Below, in pieces: positions 26,909 to 34,103 of a stretch of DNA of 64,000 bases (within the stretch, counting starts at the first letter, position 1; each line of letters begins with the position of its first letter). The position numbers and the translations under genes are program-made. The notes beneath the pieces were generated by a model that was not told where the DNA came from, did not search any database, and worked only from the letters and a program-made list of their open reading frames with translations. Source of the stretch: Candidatus Acidulodesulfobacterium acidiphilum. Lineage in GTDB: Bacteria; SZUA-79; Acidulodesulfobacterales; Acidulodesulfobacteraceae. The stretch lies in contig SHMQ01000005.1 in the NCBI GenBank assembly GCA_008534395.1, positions 1 to 64,000 of the forward strand, written 5' to 3'.

Positions 26909-26937
26909 TTTTTAACACTTTTAAGAAATTATGTCAA
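26909..26937 (-). promoter_or_regulatory. Repeated TTGACA promoter, recT copy
   Basis: The minus strand has TTGACA (26932-26937), a 17-base spacer shared with the dsbA-like and parA promoters, and TAAAAA as -10. The TGA in TTGACA also ends the small upstream gene (26934-27083). Transcription would start about 65 bases before recT. Confidence 0.65.
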
Positions 26938-27083
26938 TACACGTTCAACCTGCAAAGATTTTGAGCAAGGTCGAAATACGCCTGCATCAGCGCCTCGTCC
27001 ACGTCCTCGTCTGCGTCTTTATCACCGCAATACGGTATGCTTTCGAGAAAATCGATTCTTTCGTTAATTTTGCTTAAATCCAT
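26934..27083 (-). CDS. Small 49-residue protein, unknown
   Basis: A GGAGGTG ribosome binding site precedes an ATG encoding MDLSKINERIDFLESIPYCG and an acidic middle, ending NLCRLNVY. Its stop codon is part of the recT -35 element. A degenerate TTTGCTATGTA version of the AACTTCGC motif lies just upstream. It was too short for standard ORF cut-offs. Confidence 0.5.
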   Translation of the reverse strand: MDLSKINERIDFLESIPYCGDKDADEDVDEALMQAYFDLAQNLCRLNVY

Positions 27084-27120
27084 AATTTCACCTCCAAATA
27101 CATAGCAAATTTATATTTAT

Positions 27121-27669
27121 TTAAAATAAAAGCGGTTGAACGGGTTCCTGTTTAATCCGTTTTTCATTTTTTTTGTACGCTCTTCTGCTGGATATATAAA
27201 CCTTATCGTTGCCTTCTAAACAATTACCGAAAAGTCCGGCGTCGTCGTATTCTTCGCCTGCCTCCAGTTTGAAAAAGTCGGAATCGGGAATAAAGTCTAT
27301 CAGCTCGCTTGACTCCTCTTCGGACAAATTTTTTCTCATATTGGCCGATATTTCGCAAACCCCGTTGTTTTTAAATTCCCTTAGAGCGTTTACGGCATTA
27401 ACCGTTAAATCTGAAGCCCTTTTGTTTTCCTTATTTAAAGCTTCCAAGAGGTTAAGGAATTTTTCTTTGATTTCTCTTAAAACTTTCCTTTCGAAATTTC
27501 CGGAAAATAAATCTCCGGACCGTAAAAGGCTTTCGCCGACTTTAGTTTCGATATATTCTCTTATAGCCTTATCGCTAAAATAAATAAAATCGCTTTGAAA
27601 ACTATCGTCGAAAAGGTAGCTTTCTATTAACTCTTTAATACTTTCAAATTTCTGATTGGTAATCGTCAT
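27121..27669 (-). CDS. Acidic helical protein, paralogue-like to 34720-35286
   Basis: With the ATG at 27667-27669 (GGAGGC ribosome binding site) the protein has ~182 residues. The N-terminal half is helical; the C-terminal half has ELIDFIPDSDFF, an acidic GLFGN segment and a hydrophobic C-terminus PVQPLLF. The protein at 34720-35286 shows the same order (ELMDLIPSKSW, acidic GLFED, C-terminal LQMEFAF), suggesting distant paralogues. The conserved hydrophobic tail could be a docking peptide. Function unknown. Confidence 0.55.
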   Translation of the reverse strand: MTITNQKFESIKELIESYLFDDSFQSDFIYFSDKAIREYIETKVGESLLRSGDLFSGNFERKVLREIKEKFLNLLEALNKENKRASDLTVNAVNALREFKNNGVCEISANMRKNLSEEESSELIDFIPDSDFFKLEAGEEYDDAGLFGNCLEGNDKVYISSRRAYKKNEKRIKQEPVQPLLF

Positions 27670-27700
27670 AACTGCCTCCGAATTTTTTATTTTTCGGTAT

Positions 27701-27904
27701 TTATAGGCTTGCGGCGCATTTTTCGGCATTTACAAGCACGAAAAACGGCTTACCGAAAATATCGTAAAACTCCCTCGTCTCGAAAGCTTTTGCTTCGCCG
27801 TTTTCGTATGCAAAATATACCTCATCGTCCTCGATGTTTTCAACCGCCCTGCCTAATAAAATAAAATTCCCGTTTTCGGCTTTTTGATATACTTGGTATC
27901 TCAT
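27701..27904 (-). CDS. Small protein, unknown
   Basis: The 67-residue protein starts MRYQVYQK at an ATG with an AAAGGGGGTG ribosome binding site; an upstream in-frame GTG is less likely. The sequence is a mixed strand/acid pattern (VENIEDDEVYFAYENGEAKAF). The AACTTCGCTATAGATAT element lies about 25 bases upstream. Confidence 0.55.
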   Translation of the reverse strand: MRYQVYQKAENGNFILLGRAVENIEDDEVYFAYENGEAKAFETREFYDIFGKPFFVLVNAEKCAASL

Positions 27905-27925
27905 TTTGTTCACCCCCTTTATATC

Positions 27926-27937
27926 TATAGCGAAGTT
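27926..27937 (-). promoter_or_regulatory. AACTTCGCTATATA-type element
   Basis: The minus strand reads AACTTCGCTATAGATATAA, then AAAGGGGGTG and the ATG at 27904. Here the TATAGAT part is well placed as a -10 box with a short leader, the clearest example of the motif acting as a promoter. Confidence 0.55.
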
Positions 27938-27965
27938 GTTTTTTTTAATAAATCGGCGCAGGGAC

Positions 27966-28163
27966 TTAAACGGACGGCATCCACCCGGACAGTGAAAATA
28001 TACATTGATTCTGTATATCTATAACTACGAAACATTTAAGTTTTTCGGCATGTTCGTTATCAAAAACATTCAGGCACAATGAATGTTCGTTAATTTCTGC
28101 AATTTCAAATTCCCGCGAAAGATAATTCTCCTGCAGTATTCTTTCGATTTCTTTGTTCGTCAT
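27966..28163 (-). CDS. Small protein, unknown
   Basis: The 65-residue protein (MTNKEIERILQENYLSREFE...) has no recognised domain. Its start overlaps the stop of the previous small gene, so the pair is translationally coupled. A GGGG sequence precedes the ATG. Confidence 0.5.
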   Translation of the reverse strand: MTNKEIERILQENYLSREFEIAEINEHSLCLNVFDNEHAEKLKCFVVIDIQNQCIFSLSGWMPSV

Positions 28164-28378
28164 GATAATCCCCCTTTTTCTAAAAACTTATCTCTTGCCT
28201 CTTTTAAAATTTCTTTCCAGCTTGTTAATTTTGTTTGATATATCCCTATATATTCAAATCCGCAGCTGTTATATATCCTCATGCGTCCGAAAAAATCATA
28301 AGATATTAATATATCGCTCTTGTCTTTTCCAACGCCTATGCTGTTATCGTTTTTGTATATATAAACGTTTATTTTCAT
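28160..28378 (-). CDS. Small protein, unknown
   Basis: The 72-residue basic protein has a beta-rich N-terminus (MKINVYIYKNDNSIGVGKDK) and a helical C-terminus. An AAAGGTG ribosome binding site precedes the ATG. Its end overlaps the next start by four bases. Confidence 0.5.
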   Translation of the reverse strand: MKINVYIYKNDNSIGVGKDKSDILISYDFFGRMRIYNSCGFEYIGIYQTKLTSWKEILKEARDKFLEKGGLS

Positions 28379-28425
28379 AATTTCACCTTTGTTTTATATA
28401 AATTAAGCTCTTTCAATATGCCGAC

Positions 28426-28472
28426 GAAAAAATAAAGCGGGGATGCATCCCGTGAGATGCCCCCGCCGGAAC
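28426..28472 (-). terminator. Rho-independent terminator after 28474-29016
   Basis: The minus strand forms GCGGGGGCATC...GATGCATCCCCGC, followed by CTTTATTTTTT. The stem is GC-rich and the U-run is immediate, directly after the stop codon of the upstream gene. Confidence 0.75.
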
Positions 28473-28473
28473 T

Positions 28474-29016
28474 TTAATTAAGGCTTATATTGCACCCCCC
28501 GTTTAAGTTGGGAGTTATGTATATCGGCAACGCCTCGCCCGCGCTCTCGTAATAGCCTAATACTTCCCTGTTTCTTAAATAGATTTTTTGACCGTCTTTA
28601 ATGATAAATAACCCAGTCTTATAGCCGCTCTTTTTAAAGGCGATAACGCACTCGGCGGTATCGTCGCACTCGATAACGGACACGTTCCCTTCCGACATTA
28701 TTTTTTTCCCGCCGGACAAGACTGTAATATCGCCGTCCCCGGACTTATCGCTCTCCGACGAAAGAACTGCGAAATTCTTATCGTTGCCGGACGGCGATAA
28801 AGTTATTATCCTCCTGCCCACCGAAGATATCGACAGCGTTAATTTGGCGAGACCCTTTAAACTGTCCTCGCCGTCGTCGTCGACGTAAACTGCTTCTTTG
28901 CTTACGGGAATAGAAATATCGCTTTCCCCTTGTAGCTTTACGAAAAACTCCTCCGAACCGTTCGGAAGCAGTCTCTTTTGCAAATTCAATTCCGTGTTTG
29001 AAAAAATCATCTGCAC
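28474..29016 (-). CDS. Beta-rich acidic protein, unknown
   Basis: The 180-residue protein is rich in Ser, Gly and Asp with alternating hydrophobic strands and no membrane helix. No motif is recognised. It is followed by a clear terminator and starts 12 bases after the stop of the 68-residue gene. Confidence 0.5.
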   Translation of the reverse strand: MQMIFSNTELNLQKRLLPNGSEEFFVKLQGESDISIPVSKEAVYVDDDGEDSLKGLAKLTLSISSVGRRIITLSPSGNDKNFAVLSSESDKSGDGDITVLSGGKKIMSEGNVSVIECDDTAECVIAFKKSGYKTGLFIIKDGQKIYLRNREVLGYYESAGEALPIYITPNLNGGCNISLN

Positions 29017-29028
29017 TTTCCTTTGCCT

Positions 29029-29235
29029 TTAAAGGCGTTTAAAGTTAATTTGCTGTTTTATTAAGACGCTTAAAGTGCGTAACGGGCTCACGTCCTTGTC
29101 GGAATTGCTTATACGCCCGCCTGACCGCTTTTTCTTTAGGAATTCCGTAAAGGACGCGAGCTGTGGAGCAAACCTGAACCCGTCCTTATCCTGATTTTCC
29201 CGTCGTCCCGATTCGGAACGACCGCCGTATTCCAT
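29029..29235 (-). CDS. Small basic protein, unknown
   Basis: The 68-residue protein is very basic (MEYGGRSESGRRENQDKDGF, later FLKKKRSGGR), consistent with nucleic-acid binding. The start has no clear Shine-Dalgarno, but a CAAGTTCGCTATATAAATA element lies ~30 bases upstream. Moderate doubt remains. Confidence 0.4.
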   Translation of the reverse strand: MEYGGRSESGRRENQDKDGFRFAPQLASFTEFLKKKRSGGRISNSDKDVSPLRTLSVLIKQQINFKRL

Positions 29236-29265
29236 TATGCTTCGTTCTTCATACCGTCTTATTTA

Positions 29266-29277
29266 TATAGCGAACTT
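29266..29277 (-). promoter_or_regulatory. AACTTCGCTATATA-type element (variant CAAGTTCGC)
   Basis: The minus strand reads AAGTTCGCTATATAAATAA, placed between the peptidase-like gene and the small basic gene, in the orientation of the latter. Confidence 0.5.
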
Positions 29278-29285
29278 GCGGACTT

Positions 29286-30056
29286 TTAAAAGCCGAGACC
29301 GAACCGCTTTATTAATTCCTCTTGATATTCTTTCCTGTTTAAATAATCCTCTTCTTCCATCGGATAGCCGTAGTATTCAAAAAATCCTTCCCGAAAATCC
29401 GCCGGATAATTTTCTATTCTTATATCGGGAATTTGGAAATTTATAAGTTTTAAACATCTGTTCAGAGTAAAATTCATGCTCGATAAACTCAAATATTCTT
29501 CGGAGGTATGTTCGTTATAGAACCCTGCGGAAAGGTTGACGTTAAATCTCGAAAAGTTTTCGGTAAGCATGGCGACGTCGGAATAAGTGCCTGTTTTTTC
29601 TTTATACCCCAACTTTTTAAAAATATAGTTTATCCCGTCGTTTGCATATCCGTAATTCACGAACTCTCTGAAGCCCCTCCTGTCGAGACCCACGAAAAGT
29701 TTATGGTTTATCTCTTTAAAATCTTCGCAAAAAGCGCATACGCCCTCTTTCGTGGTTTCTTCGTAATCCGTGAGCAATACCGACGCCCCCGCCTTTGCGA
29801 GGTTATACGCTATCCAGACGCCCGCCCTGTCGTCCGCCCCGAGTACGCCTTTTCTATTGTAAATCAAGTCTCCGTGCTTTCTTAAATCGAAAGAGCCGTC
29901 TTTTTTCACGGTATCGACGTGGGCGTTAAAAAGCACGTCCGTATATTTTCCTTTTAAGTAAAAATACACCCTTCTTCCGTAAATCCCGTTTTTGAAAGAC
30001 CTGCCGAACTGATAAAAAATTTCTTTTTTAGACGCCGTAAGGAATTTTTTAATCAT
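29286..30056 (-). CDS. M20/M28-type zinc peptidase-like protein
   Basis: With the ATG at 30054-30056, which overlaps the upstream stop as TAATG, the protein has ~256 residues. It shows metallopeptidase metal-site motifs in order: NAHVDTV near 43, GADDRAG near 71, DYEETTKEG near 95, GLDRRG near 118 and a C-terminal FYNEHTSEEY. These resemble M20/M28 aminopeptidase/carboxypeptidase families, here compact and without the dimerisation domain. An unusual gene for a plasmid recombination block; substrate unknown. Confidence 0.65.
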   Translation of the reverse strand: MIKKFLTASKKEIFYQFGRSFKNGIYGRRVYFYLKGKYTDVLFNAHVDTVKKDGSFDLRKHGDLIYNRKGVLGADDRAGVWIAYNLAKAGASVLLTDYEETTKEGVCAFCEDFKEINHKLFVGLDRRGFREFVNYGYANDGINYIFKKLGYKEKTGTYSDVAMLTENFSRFNVNLSAGFYNEHTSEEYLSLSSMNFTLNRCLKLINFQIPDIRIENYPADFREGFFEYYGYPMEEEDYLNRKEYQEELIKRFGLGF

Positions 30057-30922
30057 TATGCGACCCTCCTGTAACCCGCTAAAGCCTCTTTCATCGAACC
30101 GCAGCAGGCTATACGATAACTTATCGGCTCCCCTTTTTTTCCGCAAAGCGGACAGATATATAACTGATTTTCCAGCTCATCGAAGAAAGCCTCTTTTACG
30201 GTAGAAGTTTTAAAATTTTCCGCCGTTCCCGTAAATTCCCTGAGCGCTGTAAAAGGGTCGATATAAGTTCCGTGCATAGAACCTACGCCCCCGTATTCTT
30301 TAATTTTGTATTTTTCTATGCCTATTAATTTAGCTATTTCCTGCCTCATCGCCTCTTCGTCGAAATGCGAACCGTAATTCCTGAAAACCATAAAACCCTT
30401 TCTGCCGTCTTTACCGTAAAAATAAAGCCAAGCCCTGCTCGTCTTTTTTCCTTTGTTCTGCGAAAATAAAATTGCCGTTCCGGGCATTAATGCCCATTTC
30501 GGAACGCCGTGAGAATAACAACCCCCGTCGGCAAAACAGGATTTATAAGACGAAAAATCCGAAGGGCTTAATAAATCAGCCGGATTAGTGGATATAATAA
30601 ATTCCGTCTTTCTGTCGTATGCGCCGGATGCGTATAACTCGAAATCCGCCGTAAACGGATATCCCGCCTCTTTCGCTTTTTTTACGATAAATCTCGTAAA
30701 CTTTCCGCCGTCGGTAAGCCTGTTTGCTATTATTTCTTTGTCGGATATTTCCCGTCCCGTGAAATTCCTATAATATTTTTTAAGGTTTAAAATGTCCCAT
30801 TTGTCCAAATCCGCGGGCAAACCTATCGTCGTCCTGTATCCGTTTTCTTCGCCTTGCTTTAAAAGATTTCTGGTTTTTTCCTTTGCAATGTTTAAACTTT
30901 TTACGAATAAACCGTTTAACAT
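30056..30922 (-). CDS. Unknown protein with C-terminal zinc-finger-like motif, next to reverse transcriptase
   Basis: From the ATG at 30920-30922 (AAAAGGGG ribosome binding site) the protein has 288 residues. It contains a conserved-looking SCFADGGCYSHGVPKW segment near 133, a strand-rich centre and CPLCGKKG...CCGS near the C-terminus, a likely zinc site. It lies directly downstream of the reverse transcriptase gene and is coupled to the peptidase gene by a TAATG overlap. It could be a partner of the reverse transcriptase, but this is only positional inference. Confidence 0.5.
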   Translation of the reverse strand: MLNGLFVKSLNIAKEKTRNLLKQGEENGYRTTIGLPADLDKWDILNLKKYYRNFTGREISDKEIIANRLTDGGKFTRFIVKKAKEAGYPFTADFELYASGAYDRKTEFIISTNPADLLSPSDFSSYKSCFADGGCYSHGVPKWALMPGTAILFSQNKGKKTSRAWLYFYGKDGRKGFMVFRNYGSHFDEEAMRQEIAKLIGIEKYKIKEYGGVGSMHGTYIDPFTALREFTGTAENFKTSTVKEAFFDELENQLYICPLCGKKGEPISYRIACCGSMKEALAGYRRVA

Positions 30923-30974
30923 TTTGACCCCTTTTGTCGTGTCCGCACGGCGGACGGTTAACCTCTTATGCTTA

Positions 30975-30986
30975 TTTAGCGAAGTT
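30975..30986 (-). promoter_or_regulatory. AACTTCGCTATATA-type element (variant)
   Basis: The minus strand reads ATAACTTCGCTAAATAAGC immediately after the reverse transcriptase stop, about 55 bases before the downstream start at 30922. Confidence 0.45.
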
Positions 30987-31695
30987 ATACTCCCGCCTGC
31001 TTTCCGACCATATTTGCGAAATTCTGCAAATAAGAGACCTCTCCCCGATGTTTTTCCGCCCGGACTTTCTTTTTCGTTTCCCTCGTCAAAGCGACTTTTT
31101 TGTTTACCGTAAGCCCGCATACATACTGCCTTTTCCAAAAAGGCATTTTCTTTACTTTTTTATAATTTATTTCAAGCCCGTATCTGTTCAGTAATTTGAT
31201 TATGAAAGACAAAGCCTTTTCCATGCCGTTATAGTCGTTTCCCGAAAAAGTTATATCGTCTGCGTATCTCGTATATGCTATATTAAACCCCGCTAATTTT
31301 TTGGCGGTTTTATAATCGAATTTTTTTAAATATAAATTTGCTATATAGGGGCTCGTCGGCGCTCCCTGAGGAAGCCTTTTGCCTTTTCCGTCTTTAAAAT
31401 CGTAAAAACAAAGACCCCATTTGAGCTTAAAGCCTAAAGCCTTGACTTTCTCAAGAGTAACCGAAGGAAAAAAGTCTTTTATATCTACGGAATAAACCCA
31501 TTTTTTATCCGTATGCGGCTTGGCGTTCGTAACTATGCTTTTGTTCGGCGTAAATCCGTGCGTATAAGGACTCGCCGGATAAGCCTTACAAAGATATTCC
31601 AGATAATCCCTCTGCCTCTTTTTAGTTATCGGGTCTGGAGCTTCGATATGCCTCGTTCCCCCGTTTTTTTTCGGAATTTCAAAAACCTTATACAT
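30985..31695 (-). CDS. Retron-type reverse transcriptase, compact
   Basis: The 236-residue protein has the RT blocks in order: IPKKNGGTRHIEAPD (7-21), VDIKDFFPS (70-78), QGAPTSP (110-116), YADD (144-147, in YTRYADDITFSG) and a CGLTVNKK segment (193-200) like the VTG-type motif of retron RTs. It lacks a long N-terminal extension, maturase or endonuclease domain, so group II intron and DGR types are less likely. AAAGGGGG precedes the ATG. A retron would be primed from an upstream ncRNA; the ~600 bases upstream are non-coding and rich in hairpins. Length is shorter than usual for retron RTs (~300). Confidence 0.85.
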   Translation of the reverse strand: MYKVFEIPKKNGGTRHIEAPDPITKKRQRDYLEYLCKAYPASPYTHGFTPNKSIVTNAKPHTDKKWVYSVDIKDFFPSVTLEKVKALGFKLKWGLCFYDFKDGKGKRLPQGAPTSPYIANLYLKKFDYKTAKKLAGFNIAYTRYADDITFSGNDYNGMEKALSFIIKLLNRYGLEINYKKVKKMPFWKRQYVCGLTVNKKVALTRETKKKVRAEKHRGEVSYLQNFANMVGKQAGV

Positions 31696-31728
31696 CTAAA
31701 ACCCCCTTTAAATGTAATTAGCTTTGAT

Positions 31729-31740
31729 ATATAGCGAAAA
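31729..31740 (-). promoter_or_regulatory. AACTTCGCTATATA-type element before reverse transcriptase
   Basis: The minus strand reads TATTTTCGCTATATATCAAAG about 35 bases upstream of the RT start. The TATATA part could serve as -10 for the RT gene itself. Confidence 0.45.
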
Positions 31741-32333
31741 TACTGCTTTTATTCCTGCGGAAATTTCGGAATTATCGAAGTTTTTAACTCGTCGGGATAC
31801 TTAAAAAAGGTATGGATGTCGGGATTAAGCGGACGAAGAGCGTTAAGCCCGCTTATACGCTAATCGGCGAGTTCGCCGCTGAATACCGCCATCTATGACC
31901 GCAATTTGAAATATATAAATCTGGTTTTCTTATTCTCCCGAAACGGAAGAACCGTTGAGCACCGTTTATGTTTCTCTTTTTACTATCCCTTATATAATAT
32001 TCTGCGTATTCGTTCAGCAGGGGCGGGATTAGCTTTTTTAAGCCTATCCCGCCCCTATAGACACTTAAGTAAGCGGGGCGGCAGAGGTGGTTCTTTAGTT
32101 CCGTAAAGCGTGAGCCCGCCTATAAAAACAAAGGCGAAAGGCTTTGTTTCTAACCTGTAGCCTTGCGGACTAAAGATAAACCGTTGCGCCGAAGCTTGTC
32201 CTGAAAAAGCCTAACCTGATTAACATGTTGCGCCGAACCAGCGCAACCGTTGCAAAAGTCAAGTTGTTTACCTTTTTACTGTCTATTTTGATATCTTAAT
32301 AATTCGTATCCTCTTTACTGTTCCTTATATATA

Positions 32334-32345
32334 AATAGCGAAGTT
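32334..32345 (-). promoter_or_regulatory. AACTTCGCTATATA-type element
   Basis: The minus strand reads GCAACTTCGCTATTTATATAT. There is no gene start nearby: the next gene downstream is the RT, 640 bases away, so a non-coding transcript over the hairpins at 31.75-32.33 kb is plausible. Confidence 0.45.
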
Positions 32346-32801
32346 GCGACTATAATTATGCTAAAATTCACCCGCCTGTAATATTTTTCCATATAGCTAA
32401 AATTTACCGATAATTCATTTCTTAATCAGGCTTTTTATAATTTTTCCACAAATGCAACTCCGCCGCTCCGAGCTTGCCCGCCTATAAACATAAAATTTAA
32501 TCTATAATGCAATCGGGCAAGCAAGGCGGTCTATGCAGTTGCAAAATTAAAACGTGCTGGGGTGCAAATCCGAGCCTTTTTCTTTCTTTGGGGGTTTGGG
32601 GGGCTTTCTTTCTTATTTCTGCGGTGAGAAAACGAAAGAAAGCCCCCCCAAAAATAAAAGTTTTTGAAAAGGGGTCAGGGGAAAAACTTTTTTCAAAAAG
32701 TTTTGCCCCTGCTCTAATAAATAATTACAACGGGGCGGGCGGCCTTTGCTTTTTGCGCCCGCCCCTGCTTCTGTCGGAGCGTAGCGGAGACTCCAATGCT
32801 T

Positions 32802-33260
32802 TTAATAAGTAGTTATTCAAAGCTTGCTGGGCTCGGGACATAAGGGAGAAAACGGGCGCAAAATCACAATTAAAAGAAGCCCCCAGAGGACAGCCCCATA
32901 CAAAAATATTTTGCGCCCGTTTTCGGAATAGGTTTGTCCCGAGCCGTCGTCGCCGTAAAAAAATTTCAAGGGGAATTCGACAGGTTGGTCACAGGACGGA
33001 CGTTATGAGATAACTATCCAAGTTAAAAAACTATTCGCCGAAGCCTGTGAGCAAACCTGTCGAATTCCCCGTCAGGCGGTTTAGGAAAATTTGATAGGCG
33101 GGGGACGACGAAATATTTATCGAAGTTAAAAACGCCGTCATCTGATATTGCGCTCCTAAAGCCTCCGCCTCCCCGCCTGTCAAATTCTCCGTTAAAAACC
33201 GCCTGTGAAATTTTTGCCTAACAGACGGGCGCAAGGAGCGTGCGACGCAGCGCCCCACTA
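32802..33260. repeat. Duplicated structured element, copy 1 (four hairpin domains)
   Basis: This 459-base copy and the one at 36304-36694 are nearly identical: about 4 substitutions in the first ~290 bases, and an identical last ~70. Four consecutive stems are visible: D1 32830-32945 (GGCTCGGGACA arms with inner GAAAACGGGCGCAAAAT), D2 32970-33070 (GGGGAATTCGACAGGTT arms), D3 33073-33205 (CAGGCGGTTT arms) and D4 33227-33256 (GGGCGC arms). The inner D3 stem differs between copies, with compensating changes. No ORF explains the conservation; a structured RNA or a DNA replication/transfer signal is likely. Confidence 0.8.
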
Positions 33261-33790
33261 TTAGTTTTTAAAGAAACGTCCGAAGAGAGCCGCAGGGCGA
33301 ACGAGGGACGAAAAGAACGTCCGAAGAGAGCCGCAAGGCGAACGAGGAACGAAAAGAAAAAAGGTTTCTATAAATACGCGACGTTTCAATTCTTTGTACT
33401 GCTCATAAGGTGGATTCCGGGTGGGCTGGGGAATAGGTGGGGGGTGCAGGGGGGAGGGAAGGGGGAGGGGTTTTTTTCCGCAGGCGTTGCTGTTTAAAAA
33501 CGTTATTACCAATAAACGCTTTTTTGAAAACGTGTCGGTCGAACTTGTAAAAGTCCGCCGAAGGAAAAAAAGGGCATCCCCTTCCCTCCCCCCTGCGAAA
33601 ATAAAAAAATAAAATCAAAGAAAAAAATAAAATCAAAATAGTCAAAAAAATTCTGGAAAAGAACCAAAAAAATAAAATAAGCGACGCAGGCGAATACTGC
33701 GGAAAAAGAGAGGGTGAGGGGTGCAGGGGGGAGGGGTCTTCCCCTTCCCCCTGCGAAAAAATAAAAAAACCCGCACGGGGCTTTTTATCC
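33261..33790. repeat. Tandem and inverted G-rich repeats, non-coding
   Basis: Two 41-base tandem units (33275-33315 and 33316-33356, AACGTCCGAAGAGAGCCGCA...) follow the structured element. A perfect 19-bp inverted repeat (GCAGGGGGGAGGGAAGGGG, 33446-33464, with 33578-33596) and a related short hairpin (33723-33754) follow. The G-runs could form quadruplexes on the plus strand. Open frames here are Pro/Phe-rich products of these repeats and are judged non-coding. Confidence 0.6.
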
Positions 33791-33928
33791 TCAGTCGCAA
33801 GCTCCATATTGGTTTAAAATCTCGCTTACCTCGTCTTGCTCTTCAAAGTCGATGCAACCGGAAAAATATTCGGGTAGCCCCTCGCATTCTTTATTAAATT
33901 TGCATTTTTTGCAAACTTTAGCTTTCAT
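33791..33928 (-). CDS. 45-residue cysteine-rich protein
   Basis: An AAAGGAG ribosome binding site precedes an ATG encoding MKAKVCKKCKFNKECEGLPE, followed by YFSGC and an acidic tail ending in CD. The C-x2-C-x5-C-x-G pattern resembles the Cys motifs that bind auxiliary Fe-S clusters or zinc. It is preceded by a ~95-base three-way-junction-like leader and an AACTTCGCTATATA element. Too short for ORF cut-offs. Confidence 0.55.
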   Translation of the reverse strand: MKAKVCKKCKFNKECEGLPEYFSGCIDFEEQDEVSEILNQYGACD

Positions 33929-33945
33929 TTATTCTCCTTTAAAAT

Positions 33946-34040
33946 TAATAAAGAGAGAATCGGTTATCCGGTCTACTTAACTTGACCGTCGGTCAGGGGA
34001 GCGACCCGCTGACGCTGCCGCCCGATTCTCTCCTTTATTA
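33946..34040 (-). promoter_or_regulatory. Structured leader (three-way-junction-like) before the Cys-rich gene
   Basis: On the minus strand an outer stem pairs GAGAGAATCGG with CCGATTCTCTC. It encloses two hairpins: GTCAG-CGGG-TCGCT-CCC-CTGAC and GGTC-N10-GACC. The structure lies between the promoter-like motif and the ribosome binding site of the 45-residue gene. It could be a cis-regulatory RNA; no known riboswitch class is recognised. Confidence 0.5.
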
Positions 34041-34042
34041 TA

Positions 34043-34054
34043 TATAGCGAAGTT
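34043..34054 (-). promoter_or_regulatory. AACTTCGCTATATA-type element before structured leader
   Basis: The minus strand reads AAACTTCGCTATATATAATAAAGG, followed immediately by the structured leader. Beside it a 12-bp inverted repeat (TTTAATCCCCGC/GCGGGGATTAAA, ~34052-34088) may terminate the upstream small-gene operon. Confidence 0.55.
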
Positions 34055-34103
34055 TAATCCCCGCAGGGTAGGAAAACGGCGGGGATTAAATATTTTTTTA
34101 AAA

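Larger units (their letters stand above)
31696..32801. other. Hairpin-rich non-coding region upstream of reverse transcriptase
   Basis: No credible gene is seen in about 1.1 kb. Strong inverted repeats occur at 32020-32055 (GGGGCGGGATTAGCTT arms), 32121-32145 (AAACAAAG arms), 32453-32543 (nested GCAACT and GCTTGCCCG arms), 32598-32648 (15-bp perfect GGGGGGCTTTCTTTC arms), 32676-32711 (CAGGGG...CCCCTG) and 32732-32765 (GGGGCGGGCG arms). GTTGCGCCGAA is directly repeated at ~32182 and ~32227. A retron msr-msd for the adjacent RT, transcribed on the minus strand from the promoter-like element at 32334, could lie in 31.75-32.33 kb, but none is demonstrated. Confidence 0.6.

Noticed and set aside
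30985-31695. Group II intron or diversity-generating retroelement
   Set aside because: No maturase/endonuclease domain, no domain V/VI-like ending and no template/variable repeat pair were found near the reverse transcriptase.
33403-33807. 134-residue Pro/Phe-rich ORF
   Set aside because: It is generated by the G-rich inverted repeats and poly-A tracts; low complexity and no Shine-Dalgarno.
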